Source: Musa acuminata AAA Group (taxonomy: Eukaryota > Streptophyta > Magnoliopsida > Zingiberales > Musaceae). From it: 64,000 nucleotides of DNA. Every line of letters starts with the position of its first letter. Position 1 is the stretch's first letter. The stretch is taken from the NCBI RefSeq assembly GCF_036884655.1, contig NC_088345.1, positions 20,295,001 through 20,359,000 of the forward strand, in the 5' to 3' direction. This document shows, piece by piece, positions 12,215 to 21,262 of the stretch. Below the pieces are notes generated by a model. The model was not told where the DNA came from, ran no database searches, and saw nothing but the letters and a program-made list of their open reading frames with translations. The position numbers and the translations under genes were made by a program.

Positions 12215-12510
12215 GCGCAGTTTGCGTCTAAGCGCAGATTGCGTCTAAGCGCAGTTTGCGTCTAAGCGCAGTTTTGCGTCTAAGTGCAGATTTACGTCTA
12301 AACGCAGTTTTACGTCTAAACGCAGATTTACGTCTAAACTCAGATTTACGTCTAAACTCAGATTTACGTCTAAACGCAGTTTTACGTCTAAACGCAGATT
12401 TACGTCTAAAAGCAGTTTTACGTCTAAACGCAGATTTACGTTTAAACGCAGATTTACGTCCAAACGCAGTTTTACGTCTAGACGCAGATTTACGTCTAAA
12501 CTTTGAAACT
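12215..12510 (-). repeat. Short tandem array of TTTAGACGTAAA-type units in LTR
   Basis: About twenty imperfect copies, mostly 15-16 bp, alternating a GTAAAACTGCGTTTAGAC form and a GTAAATCTGCGTTTAGAC form (minus-strand reading). The same array occurs at 50505-50810 and 59465-59745. It lies between the TATA box and the U5 end, so it would be transcribed in the R/U5 leader. Confidence 0.9.
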
Positions 12511-13289
12511 CGTTTGTATACTTGCAGAAGGCAGTATGCAGTTGAAATCAAGATGTAAACATGAACTGAGATCTGATGATTGTGCGAGGAAAGCCGATTT
12601 ACGTCTGAATGCAGTTTTACGTCTAAATGTTGAAACTCGTTCGTAAAATTGTAGAGGACAGTTTGCAGTTATCAATAGGATCAAAATGTAAGTGTGTACT
12701 GCAAAGAAGCTCGTTCGTAAAAGCACGGAAGACAGTTCTGCAGAATCAAACGTAAACTGTAATGTATGAAAATACGAATTTACGTCTGAATGCAGATTCG
12801 GAAGAACAGCACTTAGAACTTGTTCGTGAAAGCGCAGAGAGCAGTAGTAATGAAGGAGGTTTGTAGTAATGATAGAGTGCTCAAAAATAAATGCAAACCA
12901 GAGATTTAGAGTGGTTCGGTCAGCCTTGACCTACTCCACTTTTGGCTTCCTCCACCGACGAGGTTGCCGACGTCAACTAGGGGCCTTCCTTCAATAGGCG
13001 AAGGCCAACTACCCTCTTACAGATTCACTCCTTTTGACGGGCTTAGGAGACAACCCTTTCAGATGTTTTCTCTCCTCTCTTTACAACTCAAACTTGAAGA
13101 ACAGAAGGAGGAAGAAAACTAGCAGTTTTGAGCTCTAAGAACCACTGAAAAGATCAAGATTTCGGGTAAGTTCTTTCTTTTTTCAGTGCTGAATGGGTGG
13201 GGTATTTATAGGCCCCAACCCAATTCAAAATTCGAGCTCAAAACGATCAAATCGATCAAATCCCAGAATTCTGGGATCAAGCGGTTGCA

Positions 13290-13880
13290 CCTCTTGACTG
13301 GAGAGGTGGCACCGCCTGGCAGAGCTCGAAGACTGAGCTCAGGCGATTGCTCCTCTCTGTTAGAGCTCGAAGACTGAGCTCGATGGTTGCATCACCTGGC
13401 AGAGCTCGAAGACTGAGCTCGGTGGTTGCATCACCTGGCAGAGCTCGAAACTGAGCTCGGTGGTTGCATCACCTGGCAAAGCTCGAAACTGAGCTCAGGC
13501 TGATGCACCTCTCTGCCAGAGCTCGAAGACTGAGCTTGGTGGTTGCATCACCTGGCAGAGCTCGAGACTGAGCTCAGGCTGATGCACCTCTCTGCCAGAG
13601 CTCGAAGACTGAGCTCGGTGGTTGCATCGCCTGGCAGAGCTCGAAACTTGAGCTCTGGCGGTGCTACCTCTTGACAGAGGAGGTTGCACCGCCCAGTCTA
13701 GCTCGAAGACTGAGCTCTGGGCGGTTGCACCTCTTGGTTGGGGCGGTTGCACCTCCCAGCCTCGCAGCCCTGGCGGTTGCACCTCCTGGCTGGGGCGGTT
13801 GCACCGCCCAACCTCACAGCCCTGGCGGTTGCACCTCCTGGCTGGGGCGGTTGCACCTCCTGGTGCAATCAGGGTCCGAA
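13290..13880 (-). repeat. U3 array of GAGCTC hairpin and GGCGGTTGCACC motifs
   Basis: Repeats of about 40-60 bp combine a near-palindrome GAGCTCGAAGACTGAGCTC with GGCGGTTGCACCTC boxes. On the minus strand they lie just upstream of the TATA box, the position of U3 enhancers. Equivalent arrays occur at 15945-16300, 39485-39840, 49495-49790 and 58105-58670. A regulatory role is inferred from position. Confidence 0.85.
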
Positions 13881-14719
13881 TGGTTCGCTCCATTCGGCCC
13901 AATTTGAATCTTTTCAGGGGCCCAATTGCCCCAAGATTAAGCTAATGGGATCACCTCCCATTTTCATGCTTAATCATCATGCTAACTACGATTAACTCTA
14001 AGACAACTTCTGCAGCTTTGCTCCGATGCGTCAATCGCTTCTTCCGGCGAGTTTCCGGCCAACTTCCGTCGATCATCCGATAAACCCTCGGTGATCCTTC
14101 TGCGGACATCCGGCATACTCCTGGACTTTGCGACGATCCACTTAGCGAGTTCCGACGAGCTTCGCTTGGCAAGCTTCTGGACTTCTCGGATCTGTTCTCG
14201 CTGAACCTCCGACGACCGTCCGAACTTCCGTCGAACTCTCAAACTCCCAACGTGATCATGATCTTGACTCCGGCGCAACTCCTGTTGCTTGTCTAACTTT
14301 CATCGTAGTTAATCCTGCACAACAAAACAAAACTTCGATCGAGACAATTAATCCTAAGCAATTAACCAAGTTGTCCGACATGTCATTGGTCCCTCGACGC
14401 TTCGTCCGATTCTTCGGCGCATCGTCCTCTTCTGCAGCCTATTGCCCAATCGGCCAGTCGACTCCGCAACTCCGATATCCTTGGCACAATACCCGCTCTT
14501 CTTGGCCCGATGCCCGAGTCCACGGCCCGAAGCCTTCTGTCGATACGTCGACCGATCCACCGGCCCGACGTCCAATCTTCTGACATGTTCCTTCGGCACA
14601 ACATGATTTTCCTGCTTTAATTGTCTCATCCTGATCGAACCATCCTGCGTCACTCAAAACGCAGATTAAATCATAAACATATATCAAGTAGTTTCATCAT
14701 CAAAATACGAGATTCAACA

Positions 14720-15420
14720 GCACTAACATTGGATGGTACCACCGCTTGGGAGACTGTGTCTGTGCGGTACCACTGCCCAAACTGGTGGTACCACTGCCTG
14801 ACACTGACACTGGGCAGTACCACCACCCAATCTGATGGTACCACTGCCTAACATAATCTCAGAGATTGTGCCACGATGGTGCTACCTATTGGGTCACTGT
14901 TTGGGCCTTTCACTTGACCCAACATAGCCTAATCTTGGGCCCAATTGGTCCGTAACTAAGTTGGCCCAATTCCACCCCAATTATGTGCTAGCTATGAAAT
15001 TTAAGGAATATACTAAGCTAAACAAGTCCGGTTAGTCTCGGTTTCTTCCAGCGAGCTTCCGGCGAGCTTCCGATGATCTTTCGACAATATTCTAGCGGAC
15101 TCTCAACAAGCTTCTAGACTTCACGATGATCTTCTTGGCGAGGTCTGATGAGCTTCTCAGGCAAGCTCCTCGACTTCTTGGACAATTCCGATAGAACTTT
15201 CAACGAACGTCCGGACTTCCGACGAACTCTCGAACTCCTAACGAAGTCTCATTCTTGACTCCAGGACTTCATTTTGCTTTATGCCTTGATCATTATCATA
15301 GTTAATCCTGCACAAATAAAGCCCACTTCAATCTAGATAATTATTATAAAGCTAATCAAGTGTTGTCCAGCATGTCATTGGTTTATCGACACTTCATCCG
15401 ATTCTTCGGCGCATCGTCCT
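14720..15420 (-). mobile_element. 5' LTR of Sirevirus T, segment 2 of 3
   Basis: Continues the LTR after the first solo insertion, with aacattggatggtacc resuming the U3 palindrome region. It ends at ...gcatcgtcct, where the second solo LTR begins. Confidence 0.85.
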
Positions 15421-16996
15421 TGTTGAATCTCAGATTTTGATGATGAAGTCAATTGTCATTTGTTATCTAATCTATATGTTGAGATAAGTGTGCAGGATTA
15501 ACCACGATGAAAGTAAGACATCCAGTAGGAGTTGCGCTGGAGTCAAGACAATGATCACGTTGGGAGTTCGAGAGTTCGACGGAAGTTCGGACAGTCGTCG
15601 GAGGTTCTGCGGGAACAAATCCGAGAAGTCCATAAGCTTGCCAAAGAAGCTCGTTGGAACTCGCCAAGTGAATCATCACAAGTCCAAGAGTTTGCCGGAA
15701 GTCCGCAGGAGCATCACCGAGGGTTCATTGGATGATCGACGGAAGTTCGCCGGAAGCTCGCCGGAAGAAGCGATTGATGCACCGTAGCAAGTTGTAGAAA
15801 TTGTCTTCGGAAATATCGTAGTTAGCACAATGATTAAGTTGAAAATGGGAGGTGATCCCATTAACTTAATCTTGGGGCAATTGGGCCCTTGAAAAACCCA
15901 AATTGGGCCGAATGGATCAACCCATTCGGACCCTGATTTCTGTTGGGAGGTGCAACCGCCTAAGCCAGGAGGTGGCACCGCCTGGGCTAAGTCTCCGAGT
16001 GAGACTGGGCGGTGCAACCGCCCCAGCCAGGAGGTGGCACCGCCTGCGCTCAGTCTCCGAGTGAGACTGGGCGGTGCAACCTCCCTTGACAAGAGGTGGC
16101 ACCGCCTGAGCTCGGTCTTCGAGCTCTAGCAGAAGGTGCAACCGCCTTAGTCAGGTGATGGCACTGCTTGAGCTCAGTCTTCGAGCTCTGGCAGGAGGTG
16201 CAACTGCCCCTGACAGAGGTGGCACCGCCTAGAGGCTCAGTCTTCGAGCTCTGCCAAGCGGTGCAACCGCCTTAGTTAGGAGGTGCAACTGCTTGATCCC
16301 GGAATTCCGGGAATTGATAGTTTTGAGCTCCAAATTTGAACTGGGTTGGGGCCTATAAATACCCCACCCATTCAGCATTGAAAGAGCATGAACTTACACT
16401 AAAATCCTGATCTTGTTCTATGATTTTTAGAGCTCAAAATTATTGTAAAGGCCAAAAGTTCTTCTCCCTCTTTTCTTCAAAGTTCGGAGCTTTAAAGAGA
16501 GGAGAGAAAATTCTGTAAGGGTTGTCTCCTAAGCCCATCAAAAGGAGTGAAACTGTAAAAGGGTGGTTGGCCTTCGCCTATTGAAGGAAGGCCTCTAGTT
16601 GACGTCGGTGACCTCGTCGGTGGAGGAAGCCAAAAGTGGAGTAGGTCAAGATTGACCGAACCACTCTAAATCTCGGTATGCATTTACTTTGAGCATCTTA
16701 TCTTTACTGCAAACCTCCTCAATAGCTTACTGCCTTTTGTGCTTTTACGAACGTGTTTCAAAGTTTAGTGCTTTCCGAATTGGCATTTAGACACAAATCA
16801 GTTTTATCGTACGAACGTCGTATTTCAGTTTGGGCTTATATTCTGATTTTCATTATAACTGCAAACTGCCTTCATAGATTTACTTTAACGTCATCTCGCT
16901 TGATCTTAAGTTAAAGTAATCTTAGATTCGGCTTTCACACTAAAATCGCTTTTATCGTTCGAACGTTTATTAATCGTAGTGCTCTTGATCCTAACA
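15421..16996 (+). mobile_element. Solo Sirevirus LTR, plus strand, near-perfect TSD gtcct/gttct
   Basis: A 1576-bp LTR from TGTTGAATCTCAG to CTCTTGATCCTAACA. The flanking 5-mers are gtcct (15416-15420) and gttct (16997-17001), one transition apart. The broken host text cgtcct/ctcttgcgg is rejoined across it. A TATA box TATAAATA lies at 16354-16361 and a U3 array at about 15945-16300. Neither a primer site nor a polypurine tract adjoins, so it is a solo LTR. Confidence 0.9.
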
Positions 16997-17293
16997 GTTC
17001 TCTCTTGCGGCCTATTGCCCAATCGGCCAGTTGACCTCCGTAACTTCAATTTCCTTAGGGCAATATCTGCTCTTCTTAGCCCAATGCCCGAACCCATGGC
17101 CTAAAGCCTTCTATTGATACGTCGACCGATCCTTCGGTGCGACATCTAATCTTCTGACATGTTTTCTCCGGCCCAACATGATTCTTCTTACTTTAATTGT
17201 CTCATCTTGATCGAAGCTTCCTGCATCACTCAAAATAAAGATTAAATCATAAAACTCTCAATTGGTTTTATCATCAAAATTCAAGATTCAACA
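16997..17293 (-). mobile_element. 5' LTR of Sirevirus T, segment 3 of 3
   Basis: Final part of the split LTR, ending CAAGATTCAACA (mutated from GAGATTCAACA) at 17293. The next base returns to Angela-like LTR sequence. Confidence 0.85.
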
Positions 17294-17711
17294 AAGGTAT
17301 CATTAACCATCCAGCATTCCGTGAGTGGATCAATTAGTGAACTCATTCTCCAATGAGCACCTGCACTGTATCCCTAATGTCTTTACACGAGCAGCTATGA
17401 GACTAGCTATCTCCATCATATGGATGGGTATATATTATACTAGTCTATCCAATTATCTCGATGTCCCCCTCGAGTAACTTATGACCAGGATTATTTAGAG
17501 TCTCTTTTTAAAGACGAATCAGTCTCATTATTGTAATCTCATCATAATCCAATTCCTATTACCCAAATCTATGGACATCATAATATATATATATATATAC
17601 GTAACAAGTAATATAAAGTGATAAAATGTCAAATAATAAGCAAAAAGACTACGTGTTAAGTCACATATGCCATCACTCATATGATTGGCTTGTAGGCACT
17701 TATGACTAGCA
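17294..17711 (-). mobile_element. Angela-like LTR, segment 3 of 3 of a split LTR
   Basis: The text matches 1880-2287 of the solo LTR (cattccgtgagtggatcaatt through atgactagca). It ends at 17711 and is followed by ATCTCCCACTTG, the reverse complement of the polypurine tract. This marks it as the 3' LTR of a minus-strand element whose RNase H follows. Confidence 0.85.
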
Positions 17712-18025
17712 ATCTCCCACTTGCCTTAAAGCCAATCGTCTATGTGTCTGATCCCCATCAGACTCCTATGACGCTTAAAGATAATATGATATAATAGCTT
17801 TGTCAATGGATCTGCAATGTTACCTTCGGATGAAACTCTTTCCACTACTACATCTCCTCGGGTCACGATCTATCTGATCATGTGGAGCCTCCTTAGAGCG
17901 TGCTTAGACTTATGATGAGACTTAGGTTCCTTCGCTTGAACAATTACCTCGTTGTTGTCGTAATATAAGGGAATCGGCTCCTCACTGCCTAGCACGACTC
18001 CAGATCTATGATGAACTTCTATATC
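17712..18025 (-). pseudogene. pol: Angela-like RNase H C-terminal fragment
   Basis: Read on the minus strand it matches the last ~95 codons of the RNase H in element Q (24050-24367), including the LYYDNN, HHKSKH and DPLTK regions, with several substitutions. Pol processes the element's RNA/DNA hybrid through this domain. Homology stops near 18025, at about KKFII. The rest of pol, gag and the 5' LTR of this element are absent, so it is a truncated remnant attached to the 3' LTR at 320-17711. Confidence 0.7.
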
Positions 18026-18222
18026 ATATAATTATCATCCCTAATGTTGCATATATCATTCAACATTTCAAAACATAACATACAAGAACCTTAGCAATAT
18101 ACTTTTCATTATCAATTTTTTAATTTTTCAAATATGCTAAAAAGAGAAACATGATATAATTTTTAAAAAATATTTTTTTATTTTCTATTCCTACTATCTA
18201 AATTAAGCACTCATGAAAAACT
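18026..18222. other. AT-rich junction sequence, no feature recognised
   Basis: Very AT-rich text with poly-T and poly-A runs and no credible ORF. It separates the RNase H fragment from the gag of element R. It may be intron-like or spacer sequence belonging to R; see the finding on the GTAAGT junction. Confidence 0.4.
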
Positions 18223-19168
18223 TCAAGTAATTTTAAAATAATTCAAGAGAGTTGAGTTACTTACCATGTAGTCGAAGCCCGTCAAAGCCCAATTCGCCGT
18301 TTCACCTTTGGAAGTTCTTGATTCATCCTTGGGTGCCTTCCTTTTCTTTGGCCTCTTCCTCCGTTCAAGTTCATTGTTCATTTTAGATTTTTGTTTAATG
18401 AACTTATTAAGAGTTAGTGTTCGAAGTTCAAGTTCATCATTGTCCTCATCACTTGAGTCATCGCTCAAGTGGTATTCATTTGTCCGGAGTTCCAAATCCT
18501 TTCTATTCTTTGGAAGGTGGTTCAAGTGTTCATTGTGTTCATCATGTGCATTATGCACTATTTCATATGTCATCAATGATCCGATAAGTTCTTCAAGTGG
18601 AAAAATATTTAAATATTTTGTTTCTTGTATTGCCGTAACTTTTGATTCCCAAACTTTAGAAAGTGATTGTAAAACTTTACTAACAAGTTCAAAATTCGAG
18701 AAACATTTGCCAAGAGTTTGTAAACCATTAACGACATCCGTAAAATTGGTGTACATATCAACAATGGTTTCGCTTGGCTTCATTTGAAAAAGCTCGAAAT
18801 CATGCATTAAAATGTTAACTTTCGAGTCTTTGACTCTACTAGTTCCCTCGTGTGTGATTTCAAGTGTTCGCCAAATATCAAAAGCCGTTTCGCACGTAGA
18901 AATCCGATTGAACTCATTTTTGTCTAATGCACAAAACAAGGCATTCATAGCCTTTGCATTTAAAGCAAAAAACCTTCTTCTCCGATTCATTCCATTCGCT
19001 CATCGGAAGAGAAGATTTTTGAAATCCGTTTTCAACAATAGTCCAAAGCTCGAAATCCATAGAAATGAGAAAGATCCTCATCTGAGTCTTCCAATACGTG
19101 TAATCAGACCCATTAAACAAGGGTGGATGTGTGATAGAGTCTCCCTCATGCATGCTGGAGTAAGCCAT
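18223..19168 (-). pseudogene. gag: Sirevirus gag, N-terminal two-thirds (element R)
   Basis: On the minus strand an ATG at 19168 opens MAYSSMHEGDSITHPP and continues with the UBN2/DUF4219-type retro-gag domain (DYTYWKTQMRIFL...). A frameshift at an A-rich run near 18970-18985 moves it to the frame 18990-18223. That frame carries LNAKAMNALFCALDKNEF, the HDFELF..KPSET region, LEELIGSLMTYE, and an acidic stretch DDSSDEDNDE followed by basic KKRKAPK. No zinc knuckle follows; after ETANWALTGFDYM the reading meets GTAAGT and ends in AT-rich sequence. The gene is therefore broken by a frameshift and a 3' truncation. Confidence 0.85.
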
Positions 19169-19206
19169 CTCTCTTGGGTATTAAACCAAATATGAGAGTG
19201 AGCCTT

Positions 19207-19218
19207 GCTCTGATACCA
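19207..19218 (-). other. Primer-binding site of Sirevirus R
   Basis: gctctgatacca is the exact reverse complement of TGGTATCAGAGC. It lies 2 bp from the LTR end at 19221, which fixes the element's orientation as minus. Confidence 0.9.
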
Positions 19219-19220
19219 AT

Positions 19221-20786
19221 TGTTAGGATCGGAGCAGCACTGAGAGGGGGGGGGGGGGTGAATTAGTGCAGCGGATTAAAACTTCGGTTTTAATAAATTT
19301 TTCGTACGATAAGAACGGAACTTGAAAAGCTTAACTTGAAAGCATATTCTTAAATATGCGCAGCAAAGGTAATAAGGAACTAAAACATGTAAGAAGGTTT
19401 GCAGTAATGTAAATAGCAATAATGAAATGCAAACCAAAGATCACGTCGATTTTAGAGTGGTTCGGTCAAATGACCTACATCCACTTGCAAGGCCCCTCTT
19501 CGATGAGGCTCCCACCTTCCACTAGCAAATCTCTTGAAATGGAAGGGTAAATACCCGTCTTACAACTCTTTACAAGCGGTTCACTCTCTTACAGATTTTC
19601 GAGAAGGAATGAGGTGAACACTAGCAAGTTGAAAACTAGACTTTCTAAGACTTTTCTAAGAGCTTTCTCTCAATCAATTGCTGCTCAAAAAGTTGTTCTC
19701 TCAGCTGAGATTTGAGGGGTATTTATAGGCCTCAAGAGGATTCAAATTTGGGCTCCAAAATTTGAATTCTCTTTGGGTTCCCGATGCTGGCGGTGCCACC
19801 GCCCAGCGCTCGGGTGCTGGACGGTGCAACTGCCCAGCCCAGGAGGTGTCACCGCCCAGCCCAAGCGATGCCACCGCCTACAGTGTTTTCAGCCCACTAG
19901 TTTGGCTTCAATCTTGCCCCAAACTAGTCCAAACTCGGGCCCAATTGGCCCCTACTTGGGTTATAGGATTAATACCTAATCCTAACCCTAATTAACATGC
20001 TAACTATGAATTTAAAGATATTTTATAAGCTATTACAAAGTCCATAAGTCAAGACTTCTTCCGGCGAGCTTCCGGCGAACTTTCGGCGGTCTTCCGATAA
20101 ACTCTCGGAAACCATTCTGCGGACTCCCGGCAAGCTCTTAAACTTCACGATTTGATCTTGGCGAGTTCCAACGAGCTTCTTCGGCAAGCTCCGATCTCTC
20201 TCGGCGAGCTCTGCGAACTTCCCATGAACCTTTCGGTGAGCTTCCAAAAAACCCTTCGGCAAGCTCCCTACTCATTCTCGGCTAGTTCCGGCAGCATTCT
20301 TGACGAACCTTCGGACTTCCGTCGAACTCTTGAACTCCCAATGAATCCTTCGTGCTGGACTCCGCACTTTATTTTGCTTTATGTCTTTCTCATTATGATA
20401 GTTATTCCTGCACACACAAACTAAAACTCTACTCCGATCTAGACAATTGTTACAACGCGAATCGACATTCCGTTGCCCGGCACGTCATTGGTTGGCGCTT
20501 CGTCCGATTCTTCAGCGCACCATCCTCTCTTGCGGCTTATTGCCCAATCGGTGGTTGACCTCCATAACCCCGATATCCTTGGTGCAATTCCGCTCTTCTT
20601 GGCCCGATGCCCGACGTCCGAAGCCTTCTGCCGTCCAATATCCTGACGTGATCTCCTCCGACGCAACGTCAATTCCTCCTGCGTTAACTGTCTAATCCTG
20701 ATCGAGTAGACCTGCATCGCTCAAAATGCAGTTTAAATCATAAACATATATCAAGTGGTTTCATCATCAAAATACGAGATTCAACA
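19221..20786 (-). mobile_element. 5' LTR of Sirevirus R
   Basis: TGTTAGGATCGGAG to ACGAGATTCAACA, 1566 bp. A minus-strand TATA box is at 19720-19727 (tatttata). Compact U3 motifs (GGCGGTGCCACCGCC) lie at about 19788-19882, much shorter than in Y and W. It is most similar to the LTR of Z (51887-53074). The right flank is ggaag (20787-20791) in gag of element Q; the matching left flank has been lost. Confidence 0.9.
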
Positions 20787-20787
20787 G

Positions 20788-21260
20788 GAAGGACTCAACG
20801 ATATGAGATATCCAAGAGCCTCTTCTGCGCTAGGATGATTGAGAAGACACCGGTTCAGAATCATGTCCTAAAGATGATTGAGTGGATAGAGAAACTCACA
20901 AGTCTAGGAATGGTCCTAGAGAATAACTTGTGTGTGGACATTGTACCTCAGTCCCTACCAGATTTCTTTTCACAGTTCATAATGAATTTTAATATGAACA
21001 AGCTTGAGGTAACTATCCCAGAGCTCCTCAATATGTTGAGGGAGGTAGAGAGTACTATTAAGAAAGAGAAGCCAGTTCTCTACATAGTGAGACCAGAAAG
21101 AAAAGGAAAGCAGAAAGGTCCCTTAAGAAGGGAAAGGGCAAGGACAGATAAGGTAAAACAAAGGTTGCTAAGAAAGACCCAGCAAAGGACAAAGGCCAGT
21201 GCTTTCACTATGGCAAAGATGGGCACTGGAAGAGGAACTGCTAAGAGTACCTTGCAGAAA
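20788..21260 (+). pseudogene. gag: Angela-like gag, 5'-truncated (element Q)
   Basis: Gag of a Ty1/copia element. The part preserved begins mid-protein (RYEISKSLFCARM) because R interrupts it. It then reads MIEWIEKL..LG, a typical capsid stretch FFSQFIMNFNMNKLEVTIPELLNML, and a basic linker. A frameshift near 21135 leads to the zinc knuckle near 21200-21244 (CFHYGKDGHWKRNC), in which the second cysteine is Tyr (TGT to TAT). A stop follows. The N-terminal part is absent from the window. Confidence 0.8.
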
Positions 21261-21262
21261 GG

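Larger units (their letters stand above)
12078..14719 (-). mobile_element. Solo Sirevirus LTR with target-site duplication gcact
   Basis: A complete 2642-bp LTR, TGTTAGGATCGAG to ACGAGATTCAACA, flanked by gcact at 12073-12077 and 14720-14724. It is the longest LTR here and is closely related to those of Y and W. On the minus strand it contains U3 arrays (13290-13880), a TATA box (reverse complement of tatttata, 13203-13210) and a short-unit array near U5 (12215-12510). No primer site or polypurine tract adjoins it. The ORFs inside (12228-12558, 13495-13995, 13982-14687) are frames through these repeats and not genes. Confidence 0.93.
2501..17293 (-). mobile_element. Sirevirus T (Ty1/copia), minus strand, heavily nested
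   Basis: On the minus strand the element has a 3' LTR (2501-3732) preceded by a polypurine tract and a 3' spacer (3733-4490). It also has a 5' LTR (11491-17293, carrying two inserted solo LTRs) followed by a primer-binding site and the first codons of gag. Nearly all of T's coding region is gone; element S occupies the middle. Flanks (tgaat at 2496-2500, aaggt at 17294-17298) do not form a target duplication, and about 600 bp of the host LTR is missing at the right junction. A later deletion or inter-element recombination is therefore likely. Confidence 0.7.

Noticed and set aside
12228..12558. Arg/Lys/Ser-rich repetitive ORFs (100-107 aa) on both strands
   Set aside because: They lie inside the TTTAGACGTAAA array of a solo LTR. 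Equivalent frames on both strands show that they are composition effects.
13290..13880. CRISPR-like appearance of regularly repeated motifs
   Set aside because: Unit spacing is irregular, the 'spacers' are themselves repeats, the same arrays occur in every related LTR, and the context is a eukaryotic retrotransposon.
13495..13995. Several overlapping 78-135 aa ORFs rich in GGCT, PPR or RCNR motifs; the same at 58067-58457
   Set aside because: They are readings of U3 repeat arrays in LTRs, upstream of the TATA box and so not transcribed as an mRNA of the element.
17294..17711. A separate solo LTR here
   Set aside because: It has only one genuine end (17711) and continues the LTR interrupted at 2500, so it is a split piece.
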